The notes under the pieces: model-generated | Databases searched by the model: none | What the model saw: only the letters and a program-made list of their open reading frames with translations | What the model was told of the DNA's origin: nothing | Shown: positions 23,701 through 34,744 of the stretch, piece by piece | How positions within the stretch are numbered: the stretch's first letter is position 1 | Layout of the letters: the number at the start of each line of letters is the position of its first letter | NCBI RefSeq assembly: GCF_020536995.1 | Contig: NC_068366.1 | Span: 69,149,030 to 69,213,029 of the forward strand | DNA: 64,000 nt | Direction: 5' to 3' | Source of the DNA: Dreissena polymorpha | Taxonomy: Eukaryota; Mollusca; Bivalvia; Myida; Dreissenidae | Position numbers and translations under genes: made by a program

Positions 23701-25560
23701 AAAAAAAAAAAATTTTTTTTTTTTTTTTTTTTTTACATATGATAATTCATAAATCTCTTATTACATTGTAATTAGTTTAATCCTCATTGTAGACATTATA
23801 TTTGAATGGTTTAATAATAATGGGAATAATACAATTATTTATAACATATAAATTAACATTTCACAAAATACTGCGCGTCGAAAGTGCCCTTTTCACAAAA
23901 TACTGCGCGTCGAAAGTGCCCTTTTCACAAAAAAGCCACCCTGCCCTTTTCAAATTCTAGCAGGAGCACTGGCCAGTACTAATGACAAAATTGCACATTA
24001 TTCTATTTAGTGCTTGACAATTTTTACTTATAAGTTTTCAACTAATTTACATAAAATGATTACCCTTTTCATCAATAAATTAATATGTTAAACCATTACT
24101 TGATGTTGTCAAGTTGTTCATTAAGAACATCCAAAAAGGAGCCCAACACCCTTGATACTGTGCTTTTACTGACGCCGTGAAGGTCCCCAACTTCTGAGTA
24201 AAAATCACCCGTTGCAAGGTATCTTAGGCCAATAAAAATCTGAAAAATTGGTGTGCTACAATACATTTTAGAGCGAATTCATGAAATAAAATTTTCAAAT
24301 ATGGTGTTTGCATATCTCACAAGTATACATTGTTTAAAACAGATTATAGGTGCATTAAATAGTACAATCATGAGACATTTTGAGTTTTGGTATGCAGATT
24401 TTATTGCATTATACAGATAACTCCTAAGGGACCAGACACAAACGATTGTTTTTATAATACTATCATTAACTTGAATACCATAAAACAAATGAACACAACA
24501 GATAATTAATTTGAATAATGACACCAGTTTTTCTTTCTTCTTGTCGGATCACTATAGGTATTGGTTTACAAAATGTTGAGCATAAATGATATCTTATGTT
24601 AGATCTACTACTAAAACAGTGAAATAGATCTATTCTATTTTAAATGATAATGCATTAAAATACATTCAACAAATCCTTACCATTGAATGATGACGTTATT
24701 TCAATTTACACTCACCATACAATGACAAAAGTGCAGGGCAATCGTTGAATCAAAATAACTCATTTAATAAATGAAAACCCACATTTTGTCAAATTAGTGA
24801 ACAACATAATGACAAAACATTAAATTTACACATAATTAAACGATATTTTCATAATAGCTCCATATATCCACAATAAATAAGTCCATTTAAATTACAATCC
24901 AAGCCATATCCAAATCCAAATGCTTAATTCCAACTGTCGATCGATTTGTTTTTAAGAACTGTCCTGTGTCCATGGTTTAACATGTTTAAAATTTACCACT
25001 GTCACACTCACAGCACATTATTTTACTACCCTAGGTATTACTCATCGTAGATCCATTCTCGGATAGGATTGCTTTAATTACCGAATAAAATAAAAAAGTA
25101 TGATGAGCAATATCAACATATGTCGATCCACTTATAGGTAGTTCACGACAAAAATCTGACAAGACTGAATCGTTGACCTATTTACTGACACAGGAAACAG
25201 TACTCGCAGTCAAGGGAAAAACTAGTAACTCCTAAACAATATACCGAACCTGTAGAAGGCTATAGATTAGTAAAAAATGTAAGCATTTCTTGAATCCAGC
25301 ATAAAATTATAACAAAATACTTCACTTCATCAATGAAAAATCAGTTAACAAACCTGCGTTAAAGGGGGTACTGCCCGATTTCGTTCACTTCTTCTCTCCA
25401 GGTGTTCACCCATTAATTCAAGCAAATAATCAATGCATTCCCGACTCAAGCGGTACCTTTGTATAATTTCAATATCACTTAAATGGGATATGTCCATTCT
25501 AGGGCGAAAAACCCGTTGTCTCCGTCGCTCGTCACCAAAGAAAACAAACGCGGCGGCCAT
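20791..25560 (-). CDS. PIF/Harbinger transposase, HARBI1-like, six exons, open throughout
   Basis: Exons on the minus strand: 25354-25560, 24100-24239, 22728-22922, 21959-22025, 21434-21615 and 20791-21010, all with GT/AG borders and matching phase. Together they give 336 residues, close to the roughly 350 of HARBI1. The start ATG at 25558-25560 opens 'MAAAFVFFGDERRRQR'. The DDE_Tnp_4 core is clear: D145 in 'GAIDGTLVPI', D217 in 'LLGDSGYGL' and E253 in 'VVVERAFGMLKSRFR'. 'WPGSVHDS' (about 187-194) is also conserved. A helix-turn-helix-like part, 'GDLHGVSKSTVSRVLGSF', lies in exon 2. The C-terminal 'GCLPFQPQRAAKVVVACMRL' and 'HNLC' match family sequence. The enzyme should cut and rejoin transposon ends with the Myb-like partner encoded convergently at 15029-19337. 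No stop or frame break was seen, so it is either recently active or under selection as a domesticated gene. Introns carry other repeats. Confidence 0.88.
22115..22330. repeat. Dispersed repeat 'CAGCTGCTGGAGCAGTATTG', copy 1
   Basis: Shares with 28590-28815 the ordered words 'CAGCTGCTGGAGCAGTATTG', 'TTTATTTAAGGCAAGTGACC' and 'CGCCTTGGAACGGTCAATGC'. Identity looks like roughly three quarters. It lies within a transposase intron. Class not assigned. Confidence 0.65.
22570..22690. mobile_element. Palindromic MITE fragment ('TAGCCTGTGCA' family)
   Basis: 'ATTAGCCTGTGCAATGCACA' followed by 'CAAGCTAATC' forms a short palindrome, flanked by 'GTGTCTCAGATAAGCCTGTG' and 'GGGGACACTTAACAGG'. From memory this is a very abundant palindromic element in bivalves. 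It lies in a transposase intron. Confidence 0.55.
23600..23971. mobile_element. hAT-like MITE, copy 2 (372 bp), with 8-bp target duplication
   Basis: Begins CAGTGCTCCAGCTAGG and ends with the imperfect inverse (CTAGCAGGAGCACTG). The 8-mer CCAGTACT lies just before it (23592-23599) and again at 23973-23980, one base beyond the right end. The interior matches 7779-8189, including 'CCCTCCCGAACCTCCGCCCT' tandem units. A long A-run runs into a T-run at 23697-23734. It sits in transposase intron 2, in the opposite sense to a gene that remains open. Confidence 0.88.
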
Positions 25561-25733
25561 ATTTAAGAACGCTACGACAGCCCTACCCTTGCGTAACTTT
25601 TACGTTGAAACTTACGAATTCGTAGCGGGTGGTTGCGTAAGTATTTCTTTATGAAACGCTCGGATTTTCTTACGAACTGCGTAAGTATACTTACGTAAGA
25701 AACCGTGCGTACGAACGTTTATGAAACGGGGCC
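25561..25733. promoter_or_regulatory. Probable right terminus of the Harbinger element, with CGTAAG subterminal repeats
   Basis: Read inward from 25733 the sequence begins GGCCCCGTTTCATAAACG, a typical Harbinger-type terminus. Before the transposase ATG it holds several TTACG/CGTAAG words in both orientations, including 'CTTACGTAAG', and a second 'GCGTTTCATAAAG' copy. Such subterminal words are expected binding sites for the Myb-like partner, and the segment also has to serve as the transposase promoter. The flank 'ATT' does not by itself prove the usual 3-bp target duplication. I found no matching left terminus. Confidence 0.6.
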
Positions 25734-27823
25734 ATTGTCTGTAGTGTACGTAAATCATGTATAAATAACACCAACGTCTTAAACGAACTGTAATGGGTTC
25801 CTTATATTAATGTATGAACTTGCGATTTTAATCGAGAGCATTGACAAAAATACGTTCAAACTAGCGATTAATACTTCGCTTCATATAATGTTAAAATCAA
25901 CTCATTCAGTACTAACTTAGTTTTGTGTAACGACATATAAATTCGTTTATACACCATTAGTTCAATATATTGACGTATTCGTTAAAAATACCTCAAATAG
26001 TCACTGATATATTGTAAATCATGTTCTGTGTAAATGTGTTGTTTTATGTATTTACAATTAAAATTAACTTTCGGAAGACTCGTATTCATATTATCAAAAA
26101 ATTAGTCAGTACGTTGTTACGTCGGTGTCATGTAAGCTAAGTTTAAATTATCGTTGTTTCAATGTCATGTGATTACAAATGAAATAATATATTGGCATTT
26201 GGATTAAAACAAAGTATGGTCACTCATGTATTTTGTTAACGGGTTCAATATAAGTAGGTTGATATTATACATACAGGTACGCAATATGTTTAAAATATTA
26301 ACATTGGAGTCATGTTCGACCTTACTGTTTTCATTCAATACTTTTTCCAATACTCACATGCTAATATGAATAATAATAATAATATTAATATTAATAATGG
26401 CTACTTCTTGATTGTAGTTGAAGATATTGAACTACTGGCAAAACCTGTCGAACAATATTCAGTACAGCCGCATTTCTTCATTTGTAAAGAGTGTATGAAA
26501 GTCTCCCACAACGATTGCAAATTCTTCTGCAGTTCCATGCAGTGTTTGAAAGGATATCAAAGTAGGCGAATGATAGGAAGACATCGCAATTCGATGAGAT
26601 CAATCTTGTAGGTAAAGTGATTTAAACCGTATGGATATTTATTTCAAGTTTGCTCATACACAACATCATACATAAAAAATAAAAAAAGAAGTCCATCGAA
26701 CAAACTTATAAAAGATGTGTAGACAAACCAACGAGCTAACATTGCGATTTTGTTATCAACTCCACCAATGTTCATCGCGGGTGTGTAATAAAATTGAATT
26801 TACTCATGTGGGTATATTTTTGGGAATGCACTCTTAATGCTGGAAATCAACCTCTACTTAATCAAACCAATTGTTACACAAACAACTCCTCAAATATACA
26901 TCTGACCTGCATTCGTATAACGTAAAAAAAAACGTGATAAATAAAAATAAACCATTGTAATATATACGAAGACCATAACCGAGCCTAATATATATGTTAC
27001 AACAAGTGATACAAACATATCATACGTTTAGGACGGGCAACTTTCCTGCGTTTTGCCATGTTTTCATCTAATGACACAGTACAATAGTTACAACACGTGC
27101 ACATAGTATTTTTCTATTTGATGTTTCAGAACATATATTTTATTTAAATACGTATATTAAAATGATAAATACATTCAAATGTTTTTCTACATTTAATATA
27201 TTGGGGCTGTATTTAATGTCAGCAGGTATATGATTGTTTCATTTTGATAAAATGAATTTGAATACAAAACGTAAAACAAAGCCAACATTGGAAAATATGC
27301 TCCTGTTATTTTGCTTAATACAACCTCCTGGATTTCTGTGTTATATAACAGAAAACGCTAACATATGGTTGAATCATTTACATGCTTATTTCGTTGTATG
27401 TGTTTGTTTTTAACTCAGGACTATATATTGCAGTTTTTTTTTATGTGTTGTACATAACCCACAAGGTGGAACAATTTCTCTGTATTCTTTAAAACAAACT
27501 TTTCATACACATCACAGAAAGCTTGCTTTTGGAGTATAACATAACTACGATTTGTGAAGAAAACAATGTACATACTAAAATAAGATCAAGAATATACTGT
27601 CGACCATAGATGTGTTAAAATAATTTTGCCCGCGATCTTCGATTTACTGCGTTAGCGTACGAAGATAATGGAGGTCAAAATCAACACAATATTTTTTTGT
27701 TAATAATATCACATCGAAAATCGTTTTAATTTATTTAAACCTCATTAACCCTGCCTCAGATTAATAGTGTTACTTTCTACTTTTTATTACGCTCTAAATA
27801 TTGTTAATCTATTAATTAGCTAA
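25734..27823. other. AT-rich sequence, no convincing gene
   Basis: A 99-codon plus-strand frame at 26312-26611 has cysteines, and its minus strand reads 'KKCGCTEYCSTGFASSSIS', vaguely like an ENaC motif. Neither has good exon borders. The rest is AT-rich and unstructured. Confidence 0.35.
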
Positions 27824-28475
27824 CAATTGTTTCTGTCAACTGTAGAGGCATTCAAGGGCATCAGAAACGATTTAAAGGTTTTCAAAATAAAAAAAAAACC
27901 TCTGCAGAATCCGATCCCCTAGTGAATACTTTAATGAAGTGTCGCTTTTAACATGGTCCCCTTGTTTAAAAAACATAAATGTTTTTAATAGGACACATAA
28001 ATTAGTTTTGAAAGTATCACAACTAGGTGCAACTTAAAATGGAACCAGCAGACTTTCGATATAATTGGTTTAACTTTTCATATTTATCTTGACTGGATGA
28101 TCGATCTTAATTACTCGGAAAAAGTGTCTAGGGTTAGAACACTGCTTAAAAGCTGGTCCAAACGAATATTACCTAACATTGAAAGGATACGAGTACTTAA
28201 AAGCATTGATTGCAAGTCCGCACCCTTGTGTTTATTTCAATTTCCAATCCATCACATAGATTGTTGATAGAGTTAATGATCTTGTCTAAACTTTGTGCGA
28301 AATGGTAGATCTACAATTGACACAAACATACTTATTAAAGAACATTCTGAAGGGGGCCTTTATGGTAGACATATTAGATTTATAATTACTCTGAAATTTT
28401 CTTTGATGCAACGGCTCATTACGGGCAATGGTAAATGGGTATATATTTTCAAAATGCAAATCTTTTAAAATTATC
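27824..28475 (+). pseudogene. Internally deleted LINE: endonuclease start joined to reverse-transcriptase end
   Basis: 27828-27900 reads 'TIVSVNCRGIQGHQKRFKG', the first motif of an APE-type LINE endonuclease. Only about 150 bases later the plus strand reads 'DLNYSEKVSRVRTLLKSW' and 'RILPNIERIRVLKS' (about 28100-28205), the region after the reverse-transcriptase core. Further on come 'EGGLYGRHIRF' and 'SLMQRLITGNGKWVYIF' (about 28350-28460). Most of the endonuclease and the catalytic reverse transcriptase are therefore gone, and the parts lie in different frames. A dead L1/CR1-type copy; clade not assigned. Confidence 0.65.
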
Positions 28476-28589
28476 GATTTCACTATCCGGAAAACCGAAA
28501 ACAGTAAACAGACAATTTTTTTGGACACTTTAAAATATTGTCTTTATTTTTACAAAGCTTACTCATTAAATACAAAGAACATATTGCAA

Positions 28590-28815
28590 TACAAAGAAGT
28601 GAGAGTTCAGCTGCTGGAGCAGTATTGCATTCTCATTAATACAATTATTTGGTAATTTATTTAAGGCAAGTGACCAATTTCCAAAACAGCACACAACAGC
28701 AAAATACAAAACAACATGAACACATATAAGAATAAAGCTGGAGCTATCGCCTTGGAACGTTCAATGCAAAACATTGGGGGTTTAAACCGGTTTAAGAGCG
28801 CTCCACCTAACACTT
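28590..28815. repeat. Dispersed repeat 'CAGCTGCTGGAGCAGTATTG', copy 2
   Basis: Matches 22115-22330 word by word and extends through 'GGTTTAAACCGGTTTAAGAG' to 'CTCCACCTAACACTTGG', which may be its true end. Confidence 0.65.
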
Positions 28816-30049
28816 GGCCCAGCAATATTCATGATTCATATAAGTGTAAATAAAATTTAACTTCAATTAGCATTGCAACTCAAATTAAACAATAATATAA
28901 GGAAATAAAACTCATTCAACTTAATTATGTGACTGCTAAGAGAATAAAAACAATAAAAAAAACAAGAAACACCCGTCAGAGAGAAAATATTAATTAAATT
29001 TAACGCCAGAAAACCGATGACCTATGCATGTAGCCTAAACATTGAAAGTGAGTCGTATGAAGCAATAGAGAAGCGATGACGTCAAACAGTTATGAAGCGA
29101 AGAACAGTGATTGTGTATAGTATGTCGCAAATGAGAAGCGATGACACGATTACGTGAAAAAAAATCCAGGGGCAGTACTGTAAAATAAAAATTAAAATTA
29201 AAACGGTGGTACTGTGAAATCAAATTACCAAGAAAACCAGCATAGGTGATAGAATATATAAGAATAAAACTGGTCATTCTATTAATAATTTAAAATTTTA
29301 TTATCCATAAATAACGTTCGGTAATTCAAGTGTTTTCCTAAAAACGTGGTTCAAAAAGGATGTACATGTTGTATGAGCCTTAATGGAAAACCAAGAAGGG
29401 TTAAATTTGTATTGCAATGGACATCTGTTTAAAACATATAATGTCTGTCCAAACCATTTGGACAGTACAGGTATACATTGGTATATCGCTATTTATGATT
29501 GTATTATATTACTCGAATTATGTAACTGGTTGCACTTTTCTGCTTTGTATCACTGTTAATTGATCATTCTGCATTGTGCATTGTGACCTTCATAATTTAG
29601 CCGTTTATTCATTATTTTTATTTGTATACATGTATTGCTATGTATGCAATTATGACAGTATTTTGTATCATTCCATTATTTGAACTTGTCTACCATGCAT
29701 TAATTGTATTATAAAAGGCAGATATGAATTTGTACGGTTTATTATAACACGGCACGCGACTTGTTTTCTACAGACAAAGAAGAATATGTGGGTTATTTTG
29801 CAATAAATTATGGGTGGAGCTTAATGTTTCGAAAATAGTTCCGAATAAAACAAGAAAATATTGCAGTAAAATGCACGTGCTAAAACCCGCTCTAAAAAAA
29901 TGTAGTACATGTAGCATGTTAATATATGTAATGAAACAATACATTGTATATGTGGTGTTAAGTGGCATAACCACGCCTGCAAAGAATGTTATTTGTCAAG
30001 AGACGTATATAAGAAACTATTTATACCATGTCAGCTTTTCAGTAGCATC
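28816..30049. other. AT-rich sequence, no gene seen
   Basis: Open frames of 68-93 codons have no recognisable content. 29050-29165 has repeated 'GAAGCGATGAC' words. Confidence 0.35.
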
Positions 30050-30220
30050 AATAAACGTGACGTCATTTAGTTTGTACCATTGTTGTTCTCAATGAAAGTG
30101 ACGTAATTTGCAACATATGTATAAACGAAAACGACGCCATATGTTTGTACAATTCAATGACGTCAATAAATAGTGAACTTTGTACTAAGAAGGGCGGTGT
30201 ATTGAAACATATAGGTAACG
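30050..30220. promoter_or_regulatory. Cluster of CRE-like TGACGTCA words
   Basis: TGACGTCA occurs perfectly at 30058-30065 and 30159-30166, TGACGTAA at 30099-30106, and weaker AACGACGCC and AACGTCA forms at about 30130 and 30213. The flanks ('CAATAAACG', 'TTTGTACCAT', 'TTTGTACAATTCAA') recur, so this is a decayed tandem repeat that carries bZIP-type sites. No adjacent gene was found. Confidence 0.4.
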
Positions 30221-30282
30221 TCAAAAAGCTTTAACCAAATTAATCAGAATCGTTTAAGAATCGAAATTAATATTTTTATATG

Positions 30283-30391
30283 ATGGTTTGTTGTCGAGTA
30301 ACCCACAGTAAGGAGTATAGATGCGTGTTATCAAAACACTCGTGCGTACGCATATATAATCCTTACTGTGGGTTATTCGACAACAAACCAT
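30283..30391. mobile_element. Fold-back element, 109 bp, 45-bp arms
   Basis: The left arm starts ATGGTTTGTTGTCGAGTAAC and the right arm is its inverse with two or three mismatches, around a short GC-containing loop. Compact, near-perfect and terminal, so probably a small palindromic MITE. Confidence 0.75.
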
Positions 30392-31443
30392 GATAGACAG
30401 ATATTTTTTTCTTAAATATACCAAAGGTTAATAAGCTGCATTATATTGACCGCAAACATGTACGCTTGTGGGGGTGTCAACACAACACGAGGATTCCCTC
30501 TAGGTCCCTATTTATTATGTGACTTAAGTAGAGGCTTAGTACATGTATTGTCATATTGTATTTTACAAAATATAATTATTGCATAATTTTGTTCACACTT
30601 CAACGTTACGTCACTGTATGTCGATGATGTCATTCCATCTGTTTAGGTTCAATTCATACTTCTATTTGCAAAAATATTCACACATAAATGTATACAATTT
30701 AATCAATACAATAAGTCAAAACTGACGTGTGTATAAAATGGTAATATTGAGAAGACCTGTTGCATTTTACGGACATCTATACTTGCAAGACTATAAGCGT
30801 AATTAATATTGTAACATCGTATCGGGAAAATTTGAAAATGGTCTAAAAGTTCATAACTAGCAAGTCATTATCATTATGACCGTGTTGGTTAAAATGTAGG
30901 GCTCTTCTTTTTGATTAGGCAACGCGTTCATGTTTGACCTATTCCGCTTTTGTAGTTAAGAACGTCATTGCAAAGGTATTAATGAAAATTAACGTCCTCG
31001 GTTCCCAATCCATCTGTAGCTTGGTAATAAACACAATTGCATTCCGTGACTTGAATTACATACGTGTGAGTCGTATGTATATTTTACCCCAAGTCATAAC
31101 CATGCGTGTTATATTCCCATAATAATATGTATATACTTTCTACATTATACAGTATACATTGAATGACAGTATTTTAGAATTTTAACAGTCGGTGTTTACA
31201 TCTTTAACTTTTGTATTAGTGGACATTGATTAATACAGCAACACACGATAAGCTTGTATGCAAGATGAAAATGACTGGCTTACATTCCGAAAGTAGATCG
31301 TGATTGAATGTTTTCTTCAGCATTGATGCCCGAAAACATACGATAGGTACAACACTGCCGATCTCAAGTTATTCTTACATATAAATAAGCGTTTGATTCA
31401 CGAAACTTATTGATAAGCCCCAATAATATATGATATGCATAAC
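30392..31443. other. AT-rich sequence, no gene seen
   Basis: No repeat, RNA or coding signal that I can support. Confidence 0.35.
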
Positions 31444-31619
31444 CTTGTCGTTATCATGAGTTTCTCCTTGTATTAAATTGTCTGCACATGCTTTTTGCAC
31501 ACCAAGCATACCGGGCAATAATGGAATATCAAAGCTTTTATTTCGCCGCGGTCTTGTTTTCATGCAGCAAAGCTTATCCCACGAATAATGATGCTTTCGT
31601 TCTGGAACGATTTGCAATC
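31444..31619 (-). CDS. Possible orphan internal exon, unrecognised
   Basis: The minus strand has an AG acceptor (TTTATAG) before 31619 and a GT donor after 31444. In one frame it reads 'SWDKLCCMKTRPRRNKSFD', then 'IPLLPGMLGVQKACADNLIQ'. Composition is protein-like for such AT-rich DNA, but no family comes to mind and no partner exon was found. Confidence 0.2.
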
Positions 31620-33493
31620 CTATAAAGAACGCTTCATGAAAGCAGAGAGCTGACCACTGAGCTTCGTGATTCCAAAATTGAGTACAACAAATGCAGAGAA
31701 GCTGACAATTGAGCTGCGTGATTCAAGAGTACGAGAACAAACTCCCAAAATAGTTTAAAAGGAGCTGAGCGATACCAGCGCAGAGCTCGTTGCTATAAAA
31801 TACATGTTCTTTAATCAGTGAACGTGTGTCTACCCATTTGACCCGCACTTTTGTAATTGTATGTATGTAGTGAAACGTTAAAAATAAACATTGGTATATT
31901 GTGAACACTTCCAAATGTCATCATCTGAAATCGCAATGGTAAGACGTTTGCTTGATATAACTAGTAGGTATCTTCTAGCAATGTTGTTGCAATAATGCCT
32001 TTGGGACACACATGGAGCATTTATTATTCTCTTATTGAACGTCATATTGTGAGTGTCCGCCCTAATAATTAAAATATTGACTGCCTGAACAAAACATCCC
32101 ATGGATATCTTACCACTGCATGACCCCTGCATGACCTCTGCATGACCAACCTGATCTCCGCATGACCCACCTGGCCTCTGCAAGACATACCTTGATGTAC
32201 AGAGTAAACACTGTACCACTATTGTATCATAACATTAAATCATATTATGATCCCCCTGAACAGGTTTACCAAAAGCCTTCAATGCCCTAGTATATACAAC
32301 ATAGGGTTTACATTTCACAACTTTCACGTTATAACTATCAAATAAAACAATATGTTTGAAAATATATCACTCTAATCTTAGTCAAGAAAATTCACAGTTT
32401 TCCAATAATGGTGCATACAACAGGAGTGCATAGCGTGCTATTTGTTAAGTCTGCAGTTATCTGTATTGTATCGCACATACACATGTGCACCTACAAGACA
32501 CCATCGTTTACGAAGTAATAACTTACCAACAAGATATTCGTATATCGCCTTAAAAGTAAATTTCTCCTTTCGTAACAAGTCAAAAGATAGACAGGTTAAA
32601 CGGTTAGGTTGTATTTATGCGTAAACAGATAAAACGTGGTGGTTGTATATATGTGCATACATGATAAGAGTTGCGGATTTATTTAAGCTTAACGCCGTGG
32701 TAGAGTAATGAAGAATGCTACACAAACTATGAACTTATTTATTTTGAAAAGGGTCGGATTTCATGAAACACTGCTATTCGGAACCATTTTTCATAAATGT
32801 AATCAAACAATAATACAAAATGTATTGTTTAATGTTGGGACCAAACAAACGACGTGAAGAGATAATCTCTCCATAAATCTGTCCAATGTGTTCTTACTTT
32901 TGACAGAGGTATTTGTGCAGCGACTATTATAGGCGGTTATTGCAATGGTAAGAAAACTGTACAGTTCACTTTTGCTTAGTAAGCTTGGAGAACAGACGAA
33001 CTATAAAAAAAGTAAACATTGTATGTAATTGTTGATCAATACACACAGGGGAATGACCTATACACGGGCCGAACATTAAATTTATAAATTAGGTTTTTAG
33101 CACAACTATTGCGGCAACGTATATGGAACACTGTTCCTTGGCATTAGAGACGCATTTATATATTTCGGCCTATACGACCGTGGACTTAATAACTAAGCAG
33201 TGTGTTGCCATTTTGTGTGGGAGACACGTTTGGCGACAAAACGCACCACTCCAGAGACCTAACTCGCACATATGCAGATGTCTCAAAACAAAAAATAACC
33301 GATCGTTCAAAAAGGTCGTGTTGATTTTGACAACTTAGGCGTTAATCAAATACATAAAAAGAATATTCCACCAGAGATGAGTTTTCCAATCGTGAACGAA
33401 ATAAGCGAAACACCAGACGAACACGTCAGTTTTAGAATATCATCACATAAACTATAGAATTATTCATTCAAACGGAAAAAGGATGTTGAATGC
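31620..33493. other. AT-rich sequence, no gene seen
   Basis: 32118-32190 contains four copies of a 'CTGCATGACC'-like word. Other open frames lack support. Confidence 0.35.
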
Positions 33494-33604
33494 TTAAGCT
33501 GGTTCCGCATCCAAACCAATTGCTATTTTGAAGTCCACGGGAGGAACCTCGCTGTCTTCAATTGTCTCCAAGGAGCCGTAGCCTGGGTGACCAATGTGCA
33601 ATCG
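33494..33604 (-). CDS. Possible orphan 3'-terminal exon, unrecognised
   Basis: Directly after a CTGTAG acceptor-like site the minus strand reads 'RLHIGHPGYGSLETIEDSEV', continues 'PPVDFKIAIGLDAEPA' and stops at 33494-33496. The GC content and amino-acid make-up suggest real coding sequence. The upstream polypyrimidine tract is poor and no partner exon was found, so it may be a retrocopy fragment or relic. Confidence 0.25.
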   Translation of the reverse strand, partial: RLHIGHPGYGSLETIEDSEVPPVDFKIAIGLDAEPA

Positions 33605-34744
33605 CTACAGCCTACTTTCAGCCGCAAATGACCTCCGATTGAAACCGTTTTCTGTTTTTCTTTGCTAAGTTAATATACAAAACTGCCAAATACATGCATT
33701 CCCAAATGCTTTGAATCTCCCCAAATGTTATAAAATTTAATTGAATATTGAACATAATACATACACTAAGAACTAATATAGGTTGAGCCTGAAAACGCAA
33801 TTGGTATATATGTATATATGTTGTGACATATGTTTTTTTATGTAATGCAATGCAATTCAATCAGTGTGAAGCCCCTGTGTTTCTACACCAGACAATCCAC
33901 GGTAATTTGATAGGAACAAATTGTGATTCTGAATCACACAGTGTTTGCTTGTACGTAGGTACCGTAACATGCAAGGAAATGTTGTTTTCGCCGTTACGAC
34001 CAGGAAGCATTGAAATACGATTCATTTTATTGCAACAAAGCGATAACTGCAAATATCCAGATATATAATTGCAATATCTAAAGTTAGCCATGATATAATT
34101 ATAAAGCTTGTTCTAATATTTAATGATGGTCTTCAAGGGAGTATTCAGTTAAAAAAAAAAACACCATTTTAAATGTGGTAAATAATAAAACAGTTGTTTT
34201 TGGCCAAATTACCGATGAAAAGCGCTTGAGAGAAAAAAACGTCATAATTTAAAAATAACAGAAAATTTGTACATGTAAGATAATAGTGTACTAATCATGT
34301 TTCTGTTTTGAAAACTGATGTGTATCTAATTTAGCGTTTTTCAATTTCCAACAACATCAGCATTTGGAATATACGCATCCTAATCGTTGCTTGACTTCCA
34401 TCACATACAATCAGTTAATGGGGTGCAACTTTGATTATAAACTAACAGTTAAAGCATTATTTATTTTAAATAAATTGTGCGCATTACGAATCGCGTCAAC
34501 CTTCAACTTCTTAGGCATCTTGGAGTAACAACTAACCAACCTGAAAGAAAATGCGGAATGATGCTCTCTGTTAGGTTAAGAGAGAATTCATCATTTGCGA
34601 AGGGTTATTGCAAATCATCTAAGGACTCCACGGGAACACCAGCATTACATTACCGCTCATTGGAAAGATCGATGACTTCTTCAGAACGTAAATGCTCATC
34701 AGGGATATTTTCTCTCCCTCGTTATGTTAAACTTTTTTGCTTTT
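33605..34744. other. AT-rich sequence, no gene seen
   Basis: 34477-34744 is slightly richer in GC and leads into the LINE remnant, but shows no recognisable motif of its own. Confidence 0.35.

Noticed and set aside
26312-26611. Cys-rich plus-strand frame, or an ENaC-like 'CGCTEYC' exon on the minus strand
   Set aside because: Both strands read plausibly, neither has good splice borders, and stops flank the minus-strand stretch. Too weak to call.
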